Shown here: piece after piece, positions 11,286 through 22,676 of the stretch
Layout: every line of letters starts with the position of its first letter
Position numbering within the stretch: position 1 is the stretch's first letter
NCBI GenBank assembly: GCA_036346275.1
Contig: JAYEVK010000374.1
Coordinates: 1 to 64,000 of the forward strand
Length of the DNA stretch: 64,000 nucleotides
Reading direction: 5' to 3'
DNA from: Otatea glauca
Taxonomy: Eukaryota > Streptophyta > Magnoliopsida > Poales > Poaceae
Notes under the pieces: generated by a model
What the model was told of the DNA's origin: nothing
Database searches by the model: none
Seen by the model: the letters and a program-made list of their open reading frames with translations, nothing else
Made by a program: the position numbers and the translations under genes

Positions 11286-11990
11286 CGCAAAGGAAGATTT
11301 CTTGAGGAACAAACCGCGAGTTCGCCGTCCAGACCACTCGGAAACCGATCGCCGAACTTCTAGCGCCGAGTGATCAAAGCGAACAAGCAAAGCTAACTCC
11401 TTCATGAAGTCATTCATAGAGAAAAAAAAGGATTTCATTAAAAAGCGTGAGCTCAAAACTTTACACCATTTTACATGAGGCACACATAAGACTCTCTATC
11501 TACACGGACTCCTAAAAACTCCCTACGACAAGCGCCGGCGGTAGGCCCTTGCTGGCCGACGGGACGGACCTTGGGGTCGGTGGACTGAGGTCATTGGAGA
11601 TGACTTCTTGGTAGGCCCTTGCCCGTCGTCAAGGTGAAGCCACGGCGCGGAATGGCATGCATGCTTGCTTGGATTCAGCGACATCAGCCAGCGCGCCTCT
11701 GCAATCGGCGCCCTCGCGCCATTGCCTCTGGGAGGGCCCCCTTGCCACTCCAAGCCTCGGGACTGAAGTAAGTAGCGTCAGCAGCGACAACGTCGCGAGC
11801 TACTTCTTCTCTCTTTGGGAGTTCGGCTATCGCTGATCATACTCAACCCAAAGCTCGTTCAAAGGTCTTCCTCTTCCACCACGATGTCATCACGGCCCGA
11901 AGACTAAAGGGTGTCTTGAACACATTTCAAGAAGGAAAGGATTCTCGTCTAAGAGTGCGCGCTCGAGCAACCCGTGGCGCCCTTATATAC
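11286..11990 (-). other. Possible second antisense transcription unit
   Basis: Read on the minus strand, a good TATA box (11981-11989) is followed by about 530 bp without a strong ORF and then by an AATGAAATCC stretch running into a T-rich tract (11410-11440) that could serve as a 3' end signal. The longest frame is 76 codons (11523-11753) and has no recognised motif. A 13-base segment, GGTAGGCCCTTGC, occurs twice (about 11538 and 11611). This may be the promoter-proximal part of the element's antisense transcript rather than a separate gene. Confidence 0.3.
11981..11989 (-). promoter_or_regulatory. TATA box, minus strand
   Basis: The minus strand reads GGGTATATAAGGGCG, a strong plant TATA context. 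It points toward the tandem array and the antisense ORF. No coding frame starts directly downstream. Confidence 0.45.
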
Positions 11991-12189
11991 CCATTCGAAG
12001 GAAGATCAAGCGACTCGGGAATAAATGCGTAGCGGGAAAGCAAGCGCCCACCACCGGAACCGAGCGGTCAAGAAGGCGAGCGAGCAAAAACACACCTAGC
12101 GTCGCGCGCGCTATGAAAGCAATTAAGAGGCTCCGCGGTTCGCATACCTCGGGGCGTAATCCGGGCGGGCGTCGAATGCGTTGAGGGCA

Positions 12190-13340
12190 CACCCGCAAAA
12201 GCCGGTAGGCCCCGTTGGCCCACCTAGTTGAGCGGATCGATCAAGCTCAACCCCCACCGAGTCTGCGAACTCGATTGGAGGTTCGAGGGCTCTTGGCGAA
12301 TACTCATAAAGCGGTGCACCAGCGGCCCAATTGCAACAAGCAAAGCCCGAGCGGCAAGCGAGCGGCCTCGAATCGGCCCGGCCTAAGCAGTCGTCCCGGC
12401 ACTGCTACCCAAATGCCTCTGAGACCATTCGGGAGACCATTCCCGGCCGGTCCGACTCGACTTCGGCGAGGTTCCCGACCCCGCGGCGGGGCAGGATCCC
12501 CGACTCCGACTTCGAGAGGGTTCCCGACCCCGCGGCGGGGCGGGATCCCCGACTCCGACTTCAGCGAGGTTCCGACCCCCGCGGCGGGGCGGGATCCCCG
12601 GCTCCGACGAACCATGATAATCCCGCGAGGGGCGCGTGCGCGCGCCGAGTCCGTGTCAACCTAAGGCCACGTGCCCACGAGCGGTCATTAGTGGTGGCGA
12701 GGCGGTGGTCCTTCCCAAAACGATTTGATAGCTGCTGAAGCCCGTCTCTGTCCCATGACCCGACCACCCACGGTGCAAGGACACGCTCTCTCGAGGCAAC
12801 CAGCGTCTGCGCGACTACGTCGGCACCCACATGGATCACGAGAGCGGCTCGCCACTTCGGAGGATTACCTAACCACTCGACCAGCTAGACCACCGGCCAA
12901 AGATAGGCTCGTGGCGGCGACCGGTCGGCGAACAGCGACCGATCGGCGAGCGATTAGCGACGGCGGGGCAAGGCGAAGCCCCTAGAAGTAGCTCGCACGG
13001 CGCCGCCAATTCTCGATGTAACACGCCCCTTAAATCTTGAATAAAAGGAGGCGGGAACCTCCTAACAGGCAAGGAGTAAGAGCTACAAGAGAGCTTTTTC
13101 CTCTTCTTCCTCTTCTTCTTTTTCTTCTCCTTACGAGAGCTAAGTTTAGATCATTCTAGTGTTGAGGCTCCACCTCTCGCTAGTAAAAAACTCGGTGCGA
13201 TCATCCGCACTTTTGATGAATACAATACCAGCGCCTACGAATGGGTAGGGACCTTGGCCCGAACGGTATACATCTTGGACTCGGTCTAACCATTCAGGAG
13301 GCGAGGCGCGCGCCCTTAGACTTACAAATTTACTTGCCGG
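12190..13340 (+). repeat. Probable 3' LTR of Tat element (edges approximate)
   Basis: The region has LTR character: GC-rich upstream part, a TATA-like TGAATAAAAGG at 13038-13048, then a C/T-rich leader (TTTTTCCTCTTCTTCC and similar, about 13097-13130) typical of grass LTR start regions. It lies at the end of the Tat element and directly before chromovirus sequence. The other LTR is outside the window, so I cannot fix the ends by comparison, and I did not find a convincing polypurine tract. Confidence 0.45.
12452..12608. repeat. Three GC-rich direct repeats of about 53 bp
   Basis: The core GCGGCGGGGCGGGATCCCCG, flanked by GAGGTTCCCGACCCC and ACTCCGACTTC, is repeated three times in a row with small differences. 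It lies in the presumed U3 part of the LTR, upstream of the TATA-like site, and could be an enhancer-type repeat. Confidence 0.75.
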
Positions 13341-13357
13341 CGCTCGGCGCGAAGCGG

Positions 13358-14340
13358 TATGATTCTATATGGGTCATTGTGGATCGATTGACCAAAGTTG
13401 CTCACTTCATTCAGTCAAGACAACTTACTCGGAGAGGTAGGTTAGCGAGAACTATACATTGCGAGAATCGTGTGTTTGCATGGTGTACCAAAGAAAATAG
13501 TGTCGACAGAGGTACTCGTTCACCTCGAGATTTTGGGATAAATTGCATGAAGCCATGGGAGCGCGTTTGAACTTTAGCACTGACATATCATCCTCGAACC
13601 GATGGTCGAATGAGAAAGAGTAAATCAGATTTTGGAAGATATGTTAAGAGCTTGTGCTTTAGCCTACACTACATCATGGGATAAATGTTTGCCATATCTG
13701 GACTTGATTATAACAACGATCACGAGGCTAGTTTGCGGATGTCGCCATTTGAAGCTTTATATGGTCGTGCTGTCGTACCCGCTAAATTGGAATGAGACGG
13801 AGGCGTATGATATTTGGCCTGATATTCTCAAGGAAAGTGAAGAGCAAGTTGCTATGATAAGAGAGAGGTTGAAAATCGCGCGATCAAGGCAAAGAGTTCG
13901 GCGATAATCGGCGTCGTGATCTAAGTTTGAGCAGATGATTTCGTGTATCTTAGGGTTACCCTACGAAAGGAGTTAAAGGTTCCACGCTAAAGGAAAGCTC
14001 GCCCAAGATATGTTGGACCGTTCAAAATTTTGAGCCGTCGAGGAGGTTGCTTATCGATTGGAATTACGCGATTCTTGTGGCGTGCATGATGTGTTCCATG
14101 TGTCACAACTCAAGAAGTGTCTTGGTGCAGAGAAGCGATACACCTATGGAAGAGATTGAGTTGCGAAGGATTTGACCTACAAAGAACATCAATGAAAATT
14201 TTGGATGTCATGGACATGAGAACCAGGAACAAGTCGATTCGTTTTGCGAGTTGATGGAGCAACCATTACGAGAATGAGGCAACTCGGGAGCGTGAAGAGG
14301 ACACGAAGATGGAATTTCAAACCTATTCCTAGTCGACCTT
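13358..14340 (+). pseudogene. pol: Chromovirus integrase C-terminal half and chromodomain
   Basis: Begins YDSIWVIVDRLTKVAHFI (13358-13411), the catalytic core just after the first conserved Asp. Then come a shifted VSDRG-type segment near 13500, EDMLRACALAYTTSWDKCLP (about 13635-13700), PFEALYG (near 13745), WPDILKESEEQVAMIRERLK (about 13818-13877) and, near 14090, a VFHVSQLKKC motif. A chromodomain-like tail follows: WSNHYENEATRERE (about 14253-14300). The chromodomain would steer integration toward methylated histone H3. Several frameshifts and stops break the frame; some coincide with the CWG-type errors noted in the findings. Confidence 0.8.
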
Positions 14341-15050
14341 GAATCTCGGGATCGAGATTTTGTTAAGGGAGGTTTGTAACATCCCAAAATTTGGCTTATA
14401 ATTTCGCTCACGTGCATTTTGTGATTTTACGAATTTATTGGATTTTTCGAAATTATCTAAATTTATTTTAATTACGTATATTGAACCTTTGGTGAAAACT
14501 AAATATATATAGATAAAGTTAATATAAAGTTTTACCAAAAATATTTTATTTGAGCTCAGAATGTCTCAAAGTATTTATGAGAATTTTACAGGATTTTTCA
14601 CGATATTTTAATTACTTAAAATAGATTAATCTAATTTCGAATTATTTTAAATCAAAAGCTTTTGAAAATCGAGTGAGCGATCTTGGGCCAAGCCCGACCT
14701 TTGTGCGTGCCCGACCCATTCTTTGTCGCGACCGTCGGCGCTGCCGCGCCGCATGCATGCGTGTATGGATTGGATGAAGATCGGATGGCGCCTCCTTCGC
14801 GAAACCCTAGTCTTGCGAGCCGTTGGATCGAGATCAAGTGGTCGGGATCGCTTCAGCGTTGTTTTGGTAAGTTTAGATCTCGTCAGTTGGATTTGGAAAG
14901 AGCGGATCGGATCGTATCGCCGGATCTAATCTTGGCGCTCATCTTGGATCGGACGGTCTCGATCGTCGTCTCGATTCGGTTTCGAATCCGCCGCCGCTGC
15001 CGTCGCCGCCGCGTGATTTAGGGTTTCCTTCCTGTGCGCATCACAGAGGC

Positions 15051-15056
15051 TATAAA
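15051..15056 (+). promoter_or_regulatory. TATA box of LTR A
   Basis: GGCTATAAAGCCG lies 676 bp into the LTR; the same place in LTR B (about 26017-26023, minus) and LTR C (34766-34771, minus) also has TATAAA. It sets the probable start of element RNA. Confidence 0.65.
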
Positions 15057-16757
15057 GCCGCGGCCGCGCTCCGATGTTCCTCGTTCCCTTGCACACCCCG
15101 ATGGCTCTAGCCTCTTCGCTGTTTATTGCCATCATCGCTCGAGGCTCGCCGTAGTTCTTTGCGAGTCTGCCGCGAGTTTTTGCGCCATTCGCCTGCGTCG
15201 AGCATCCTCCGCCGAATCGGTTCGGATCAGAGTTCCTCGCGTCGTGTCGCGTCGAGTCGCCCATTCTTCTCGCGGGTCGCGTCGAAACATCGTTCGGGTG
15301 GTCGTCTTCCTCGCTCGGTGCAAGCCCGCCGCCGTGTCTCGGAGCTTGGCGCATCCGTTGGATCTTCGCCGACCGTCGAGATCAAGCCACGTCGCTTCTT
15401 CATCGGTGTTTCGCTCGGGTAAATTTCTAACCGTTAGATCAGAATAGATGATCGGGATTGAGCCACGTAGGGGTAGATCGGTGGCCGTCGGATCGTCGCG
15501 CGGATCTTGGCGCCGCGTGTCGAGCATCGGCACGGCGGCGTCGCGACCAATCGATGCACGCCAGCCGCGTGTCGGCGCGTGGTGCGGCGCGTGGGCGCGT
15601 CCACGGTGGACGAGGCGATTCCGTGGACCGAGTCCATGGACCAGCGACGTGTCGGCGCTGATTGGTCCGAGTCGGGGCTGACGTCGGCGTTGCGCAATAA
15701 AGATCTTTTCAATAGAAAATAATTGGAAAAATCGAAATTCTATTTTCTGTATTTTGATATTTATTCAAACTTCAAAGGCTATATCTTTTGCATTTTAACT
15801 CAGTTTGAGTGATTCAAATTTCTAAAAATTGTAAAATCAATATCTATTTATTGGTGAATTTTATTTTATTTTTGGAGTTTGTTTGCTCTCTGGTTTGGTG
15901 TTTATTTGCTATTTTGGCATCGTTTGCGTAGGCGTTGAGGCGCTTTCGGTGATCAGGGAAGATTCATCGCTCCAAGACCCAAACTCAGATCAAGACCAGC
16001 ACCTACTCCAAGGCAAGTTGTGCTTTGATCATGTTGCACCTAATTTTCACCAAATCGCTATTTTGTCTTTTAAACTTTATGCATGATATTTTATGTGTAT
16101 AAATGATTTCAATTAATCTGGGAATTAGATAATATGCCTATTTGAATTAAACCATACCTTGTCAATTATATGCCATGATCTATTTGTCACCCTAGGATGT
16201 GGAATTATAGTTGATAATCAACATGGGCTAGTTAGATCGTCATAGATTGCTTAGCCATGCCACGTCATCACATGTGTCAGAATGTCGATACTTAATCTTG
16301 ACTAATGGAATATGGAACAATGTTTATGAATTGGTGTGTCATGTGTTGTCACACAATGATATCAAGTTGTCGTGGCGAGGAGGTCACACATCGGGATTGA
16401 AATGTTGATGGCATGTGGTGCTTGGTAATCAAGCTGGGGTGGTAATGATTTTAGATTGAGGCAAGTGGCAGAGGCGGTGTGCCAAGGTGGGCCAGTTTGG
16501 CAGGGTATGTGGAAGTCTTGCCTTAATCACTTTAAGGACTTAACCTTGCAAGCCTTTGACACAGAGTCTCTTGCAACCACATGTGCGGAATGGGACTGAC
16601 CTAAGTGAATAATTTGTGAAACCTAGATTTGATCTTGTCGTGGTGAATAGTGAGTCTCGGGTTACAGTTTAACTCACATGGCGCAAGAGGGGCCCTGTTG
16701 TGGTGGTTTAACCCTTGATGTTGAAACCTTAGCGAGCGATCTTGGGTCTAGGTGTAG

Positions 16758-16870
16758 CATTGTAAAGGCTTTGTTATGATCACTCGCCTTGGTGGTGTTT
16801 GGTTGTATCGTGTGGGTAAAGTGCATAACCTCTGCAGAGTGTACAATCTATTGAATAGCCGTGCTCACGG
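16758..16870 (+). other. Conserved LTR structure block, copy in LTR A
   Basis: Contains CATTGTAAAGGCTTTG, GTGGGTAAAGTGCA, the palindrome CTCTGCAGAG (16830-16839), the imperfect palindrome CTATTGAATAG (16848-16858) and the hairpin CCGTG-CT-CACGG (16859-16870). See the finding on covarying palindromes. Confidence 0.7.
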
Positions 16871-17952
16871 TATTGGGCAATGCTCTGGAATTACAGATTA
16901 AGGGTTAGACTTTTGTTAAACAAAAACTTGTTGGGATGGCAAGGTGCCATGGAAAGTGGAAAATTAATTTAGGATTGGAAACTTGGTGTATTTGAAATCT
17001 TGAATTTATTAATTCTTGTATTTGTTTCTTGCTTTCCAATCTATTTATTGTATTCTTGTTAAATCTTGCTTTATTGCAAAATACCCTTACTAGCCATTCC
17101 TTTGGATTAAGCCAAGCATATAGAATATTAGACTTGCATTGTTGTGCACAACTTGTTGAGTGCTTTATGTACTCACCCCAACAACAACAACTTCGTAAGA
17201 AGAGGAATCTATACCATTCATGGAGGAGGATTACTTGGATCACGAATGCTTAGGGTCAGAGCCTCGTCGGTTGCACGTGGCGACTCGGGCGCCACTGCGT
17301 TTATTCTATTTCCATTGCTTCTCATTGATACTCTTTTTAAGCCACGTGAGGCATTATTCATGTAAGACAATGATTATTATTAATTAATGAAGTTTATGCT
17401 ATATTTCGCTGTGTGTGACTATGATAGCATCTATGTTGAGCCTGTGTGCACTAGCGTGATCCTGGACTAGTGCGGTATACACAGAGGGTCCGGATTTGCA
17501 AATTCGGGTCCCGACACAATCTTTCATCCTTGGCAACAAGAACCAGAAGCCAATCAAGACTAAAGAACTACAAGTCACACGTTTACGCACTTTAAGAACA
17601 CACATATTTACAACTTGCAACAAGAACGCAAGGATTGCCTAGATGATTGAAAGCATCGAATCCAGAGAAGAGTTCATCAATCATGAATTTCAACAAAGAC
17701 TCAATAGCATGTAGAAGGAGATGAGGCAAATCCAAATTACGTAAAGTAAATTGCAAGTAAGTAAATCTGAGAAATTAGATAATGTAATTTAAGTGCGTAA
17801 TGTAAATACGTAAGGGAAATGAAACAAGAACATAAATGAAGAACATTTCATTTCTGGAAGGGAGGTTTACAAAGCCTCACGACAAAGTGGGCAAAACTCA
17901 AATGAGCGACAAAAACCTCGGAACCTTCAAAGAGGGAGGCTGTCCCTACCCT

Positions 17953-17961
17953 CTATTTATA
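17953..17961 (-). promoter_or_regulatory. TATA box, minus strand
   Basis: The minus strand reads CACTATAAATAGAGGG, an excellent plant TATA context. No gene follows within 400 bp, consistent with an LTR promoter. Confidence 0.5.
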
Positions 17962-18439
17962 GTGACACAGGATCAATTCCCACCTTTGGATGTCTGCTTC
18001 AATCCTAAGCCAACATCCAAGAGCCAGATTTGATCCTTACAGCATCACTCTCAACAACTCTCAACTACTCTCGGTACTATCTCGGTACACTCGACAAACA
18101 AGCTATACTTTATCCACTACTTTATCTTAGGGCGCAACCCTACTGACTCTCCTTGATCCAAGTAGTGACAAGCTAGCTTCATCTCCTTTCCTTGTCTTCT
18201 TGACTTGCCCGGACTCCGTCTCGGATCATCTTCGGCGATCTCCAGACCATCCGGACCTCAGACACTCATTGCCTAGTCCGGTCACCCTTCGCCTCACCAT
18301 GACCTAGCACCGTTGCCTGCAACCATCAAAGACAAGGAAACTCCTCACATAGCAATGCCCACAACACATATCCATCTTATGAGAAAGATATACACTACAG
18401 CGACCAAAGCATAACCACGACAACACGTGGTGCGACCCG

Positions 18440-18725
18440 CGGTCTCCATCCAGACCACTCGAGTCGACCCGCGGTCTCAGGCCGGCCAAGGCCCTGACCA
18501 CTCGGGTCGGATCACTAGTCTCCATCTCGACCACTCGAGGTCTAACCAGCGGTCTCAGGCCGGCCAAGGCCTGCACCACTCGGGTCGGATCAGCGGTCTC
18601 CATCTCGACCACTCGAGTCGACCCTGGTCTTCGACCCGAAAGCCTCCGACCACTCGAGGTCGAACGACTGGTCTCCGACCAGCGAGAGCCCCGACCACTC
18701 GGGGTCGAACGACTGGTCTCCGACT
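18440..18725. repeat. GC-rich tandem repeat with 76-bp dimeric period
   Basis: Seven CCACTCG cores occur at about 18455, 18497, 18531, 18573, 18607, 18648 and 18693. Spacing alternates about 42 and 34 bp over the first five (a 76-bp dimer), then 41-45 bp. The units also share GGTCTCC and GGCCGGCCAAGGCC segments. Confidence 0.75.
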
Positions 18726-18899
18726 AGCCAAAGCCCCGAAGCCGGTAGACCAACACTCAAATTGCTTCAAATCCAAATCAATTTAAAACAACACAAGCTC
18801 AAAACTCATCAATTACTCATCACACACAAGGATAGACCTCCACATGGTCTTTCAACATCCCAACAATTCTACCATCTAGCATTTCATGAAATACTCTAT

Positions 18900-21129
18900 A
18901 CCTCATATGAAATTCCCGGGCATGTCCATGATCGCGGACACGGCAATTCGAATAGTTTTACACTCTGCAGAGGTTGTACAACTTTACCCACAAGATATGA
19001 TCGTCTCTTTGTGAAACGTCATTAGCACACTTTTTTGGTGTGCCGCAGAGAGATCATGACAAAGCCTTTACAATGCCTTTGTCTAAACTCGGATCTTGTC
19101 GCTAGGTTTTACCCTTAGGGCCCTCTTGCATATACGAATCTACGAGTCCATCCGGAACCCACACCACCAATTGGCAGTACTCAAGGCTAGACATTGCAAA
19201 TTAATCAGCTAGGTCTGTCCCATACCAAACTTGTGGTAGTACTGTTAGGCCCAGTTCAATGACGTATAAGATTAAGTTCTTAAGTTGTTTCAAGCAAGAC
19301 ATCCACATCCCAATGTGCTAAACAACACCCCCTTTACTGCACGATTACTTGCCCGAGGGAAAACAACTTTATTCAACCAAGACCACTGACAAACCCTGCC
19401 ATGATACAACAAATTTTACAACAGTGGCTAACGGTCACGATTCAATATCTCATTAAGTCAAGATTAATATTAATTCACATGTGATATGAATCCCATCGTA
19501 CAACTAAGTATGTCTAACCATAGCTATGATAATCCATTGCTAGTAGTATGATCATGTCCAACTAGTAATATCCCAACCTAGGTTGAACAATGGATACATG
19601 ACATCCCAATAATCAAGGTGGCATAATGTTAACTAGGTAATTAGCTATTCCCATGAAATAAGCATTGATACACAAATAGCATGCAATTGTATAAAACAAA
19701 ATACTTTTGCAAACATAGGTTCAATATGATCAAAGGTTACGACTTGCCTTGCTGATCTAGTGCTGAGTCTTGGCCTTCGAATTCTCCGTTTTCTCCCTCG
19801 AGATTCGCATCTACCGAAAAAGAAAGCAATGAATACAAATAAATACCAAATAGAGACTAAAAAAACTCAAAATTGAAAATAAATGGCTCTCGGAGATAGA
19901 TCTTGATTTTAGAAAAATTTAGAAATTTGAATCGCCTCAATCGGAGTCGTATGAGAGAGAACGAGCCTCCAAAGATTAAATTCAGAGAAAAAAAGCTGAA
20001 AAGGACAAAATCCGAATTTTCTGATTTATTTCTCTACTGGAAAATCAATTAATGACGCATTGCTGATGTCAGCAATTAATTTCCCAAAATAAAAATAAAT
20101 AAGAAAATACTTATTTGGCTGAAATGTGGGGCCCTCGGTCCATAAACCGAGTCCACGGGTTTGCGCTGGTCCACGGTGGACCGGGCCAGCAGAATAGCGG
20201 CTAGGGCTGATGTCATCGTCGACGTCACTAATGACGAGGTGACACGCAGGCGATAGGGCTGACGCGGCGGGCCACGTGTCACGCATCGGCGGTACGACCG
20301 GATCGGAAGGCGGAGCTTCGTGGCTGCAGGCTGCAGAGACGTGGCAGAATCTGGAGCGCACACGGGCGATCGGATGGCTAGGGTTTGGCGAAGCAGGTCG
20401 ACGGTGAGGCGGCGGTGCAAACTCGCCGGATGCGAGGAAGAGGACGCAGACTTCGACGCTATGGTACTGGATCGGACGCGTTTTCTCGCAGATCCAATAG
20501 AGGGTTACGCAGGCAACACCAAGAGGCGAACGGCGATGGTGGCGATGCACCGAGGCGGCTAGACAACGGCGGAGAAGGGCTTCAAGCTGCGGAGGAACTT
20601 CGGCGAAGAAGATCTTGGCAACAGCGGCATCTCAGGCGGCGAGAGGTGAGGCGGCGGGTGTAGCGCAATGAGGCGAACCTCAGACGGGGGTTGGCGGCGC
20701 TTTAAATAGTCTCGAGAGGCGTGAATCCCACAGAATCTAAGATGGCGGCGCGGACGCGGTTTCCACGCGGCGGCGACTAGGGTTCACTGGCGATGGGCGC
20801 GCGCTGCTGGGGCGGGGAGAAATAGGTATGGGCCGGAGGAAAATCGGGCCATGGAGATTTTAGAAATAAAAATCATTTTTGAATTAAGAAAATTTCAGAA
20901 ATTCAAATAAAAGCAAATAAATTCAGAAAAATCTTCAAAAATACAGAAAAATTTCTTAAAACACAATGAACCCAACCAAGACTAGAAATCTTTTGTTTGA
21001 TGAATAGTTATTCAAATTAAATTCTTTTATTAATAGAAAATTCAAATTAAGCTTTGATTAATTTTAAAAAATACAACTGATTTATTTTTAAATTCAAACA
21101 TTTTAAAACTCAAATTTGAGGATATTATA
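18900..21129 (-). repeat. LTR F: diverged chromovirus LTR, truncated at its 3' side
   Basis: On the minus strand the right edge reads TATAATATCCTCAAATTTGAG, a mutated form of the TGTAACATCC start seen in the other chromovirus LTRs. The interior has the same order of parts as LTR B: AT-rich start, a GC-rich stretch with a TATA-like TATTTAAA (20701-20708), a first exon-like GC-rich part, the GATCAAAGG...CTTGCCTTG segment (19729-19750) and the structure block at 18925-19077. Homology stops near 18900, so the last several hundred bp of the LTR are missing. There is no polypurine tract beside 21129. Confidence 0.7.
18925..19077 (-). other. Conserved LTR structure block, copy in LTR F
   Basis: Contains the palindromic ATTCGAAT, CTCTGCAGAG (18963-18972), TTTACCCACA, a hairpin GCACAC/GTGTGC (19025-19043) and CAAAGCCTTTACAATG. 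The parts are in the same order as in the other chromovirus LTRs. Confidence 0.7.
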
Positions 21130-22676
21130 AGTTCAAGTGAAAACAAACGACGTAAACATTACTTCCTGTCAAATCTTTCTCAATAGGGAGTACTGACAAC
21201 TGACAACTAACAACGATGGGTTCCAGTGATAATCAGTACCAGCTGCATAGGTCTCACGGGGTTCAAGTTAGCCTATTCGATTCTTATTTTGAGAGAGAAA
21301 ATCAGCCGATGCCATTTGATTTACTCGTTGCATAGGCCCTAGACAAGTCCTATAATTTTCTTATAAGAAAGAAGCTTACAGTTTGTAATCGAAATTTTAT
21401 TTGACACGCTTTCATACTGTAAGGATTTTAGTACTGATTTGGACCTAGGAAGTACTACTCTAGTGCCACTGTTGCTTTAGTACCCAGACGAATCTTGCGC
21501 ATCTTTTTACTGATCTAATGGTACAATTCATGACATTTGTAGCAACCTGAAATATTCCTTAATATTGCAATCTTGCAAAAGAAACTTTTTCTTCGTACGA
21601 ATATGTAGAACTCACTACAAGTCTACACCTGCAAGCGTCCAAAAATGATTTGAAGAATCCTTGAAAGGGAGGTGTCACCTATAAATGTTCAAATCGTTGC
21701 TCTCAAAAAAAGAAACTGTACAAAACGGTAACACTCAAAGTCGCATTCTAAAGCCACAGTCCAGCACATTGTTGTTCGGTAATTGGTAGTAGTTGCTTCT
21801 TCAAGGGTTTCTATTTTCTACATGTGCTTAAATATTAATGCATCTTCCAAGAAACATCACGTCCGACCACATTATCCTCGAATGTTTTGTCCGCGAGATC
21901 TTGTCTTCTCCTTTTTCTTCCCTGTGAATCCGTGATGGTGAAATAGAGCACAAAGTCTTCTTCAGAGGTTGTCAAATTTCTTATGTACCCCTACAAAAAC
22001 ATAGGAACTACATCTCTACCCCCATAGAACAATAAATGTTGGTCAAATTTCTTATGTATCCCTACAAAAACTTGGCTGCTACACTTCTACCCCCATAGAA
22101 CAATAAATGTTAGACACCATCTCAATCAGTTTCAGTGCCCCTGTATACTGACCTTTCATCTAGAATTACCATAGCTAGGGCCTACTTAGGAGACTAGCTT
22201 TAGGCTTAAAACATGTGTAAATTATAGACCCCAAAATTTCCCACATTGGCCTCTAAAATTTAACTGGGTAGGTTGGTAACCCATTAAATTACAGCTAGTT
22301 TGGACATTTGTAACTGGAAAAAAAAATCTTAGGAGGAGGCAACATTTTTTATACGAGGAAAGTCGAGTTGTCCTTGCTCAGTCACCTAACACGACTCGGC
22401 AAAGAAGCCTAGAATCAGCGGTGACCGCGAGTGAGCTCATCAGTCTCATTGGAGGTGATGACAACCACAACTCTCATCGGCGACGACGGTGACCTCGAGG
22501 GACGTCATCGGCAGTATTGACAGCAAGCTCCCCTACGTCAGGAGTGCGGACCTTGCAACTCATGACACTTTAAGTGATGACGCGAGAAGGGATTTTGGAG
22601 TTTCCACTTCAATAATAAGATCCATCAAATCTAGGTAGTGAGATGTTTGTAGTTCAAGATTACATGTGATGGATGT
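21130..22676. other. Unassigned DNA, no gene seen
   Basis: No ORF with a known motif, no LTR signature and no tRNA were found. AT content is moderate. It contains a 71-bp direct duplication at 21971-22112. From about 22350 to 22560 the base composition becomes more GC-rich and codon-like, but no frame stays open. It may be old host intergenic DNA or the flank of the copia LTR that follows. Confidence 0.5.
21971..22112. repeat. 71-bp direct duplication
   Basis: Copy 1 (21971-22041) and copy 2 (22042-22112) both start GTCAAATTTCTTATGTA and end CCATAGAACAATAAATGTT. They differ at roughly ten positions in the middle. Confidence 0.85.

Larger units (their letters stand above)
1..13357 (+). mobile_element. 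Ty3/gypsy Tat-lineage retrotransposon, 5' end outside window
   Basis: The order gag, protease, reverse transcriptase, RNase H, integrase (bases 1-4780), a long antisense ORF (5.45-8.6 kb), a tandem array (9.5-11.3 kb) and an LTR-like region (about 12.2-13.34 kb) matches the layout known for plant Tat elements of the Grande/RIRE2/Retrosat type. The RNase H region contains a second module with an IAEYEAL motif, typical of Tat. The 5' LTR and start of gag lie before base 1. Every ORF is broken by stops and frameshifts, though some may be sequence error. The right edge is set where sequence related to chromovirus integrase begins (about 13358); the exact LTR end and target duplication could not be read. 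Confidence 0.82.
13358..17516 (+). mobile_element. Element A: 3' end of a Tekay/Del-type chromovirus
   Basis: Integrase, chromodomain, polypurine tract (TTAAGGGAGGTT, about 14363-14374) and LTR A (14375-17516) are in the correct order on the + strand. Everything upstream of the integrase core is missing: the sequence joins Tat-element DNA at about 13358, in the middle of what in element B is a continuous coding segment. The Tat element most likely inserted into the integrase gene of A, so the rest of A may lie beyond the window. LTR A belongs to the same family as the LTRs of element B. Confidence 0.8.
14375..17516 (+). repeat. LTR A (chromovirus, 3142 bp)
   Basis: Starts TGTAACATCCCAAAATTTGG and ends TCCCGACA, so it has TGT...ACA ends. 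Both ends and much of the interior match the two LTRs of element B in the opposite orientation. A TATA box lies at 15051-15056 and a G/C-rich leader follows, so U3 is only about 0.68 kb and the transcribed part about 2.4 kb. The conserved palindrome block is at 16758-16870. The target duplication cannot be tested because the 5' side of the element is missing. Confidence 0.9.
17517..18899 (-). mobile_element. Unassigned minus-strand retroelement fragment with promoter
   Basis: No ORF with a known motif is present. The minus strand has a strong TATA box (17953-17961) followed by a leader rich in GAGGG/CCTCC motifs, of a kind seen in LTRs of SIRE/Maximus-like copia elements, but I cannot confirm the family. 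Upstream of the TATA box (18.0-18.4 kb) the sequence is non-coding, and further upstream is the tandem repeat at 18440-18725. The ends are not marked by recognisable TG...CA pairs. Another possibility is the transcription-start region of an endogenous pararetrovirus; nothing coding supports that. Confidence 0.35.

Noticed and set aside
15034..15533. Overlapping 130-140-codon frames in LTR A (and counterparts in LTRs B and C)
   Set aside because: They fall in the GC-rich part of the LTR, differ between copies and are not conserved as protein; they follow the LTR leader after the TATA box.
17946..17965. Endogenous pararetrovirus promoter
   Set aside because: Only a TATA box supports it; no pararetroviral coding sequence is present in the window.
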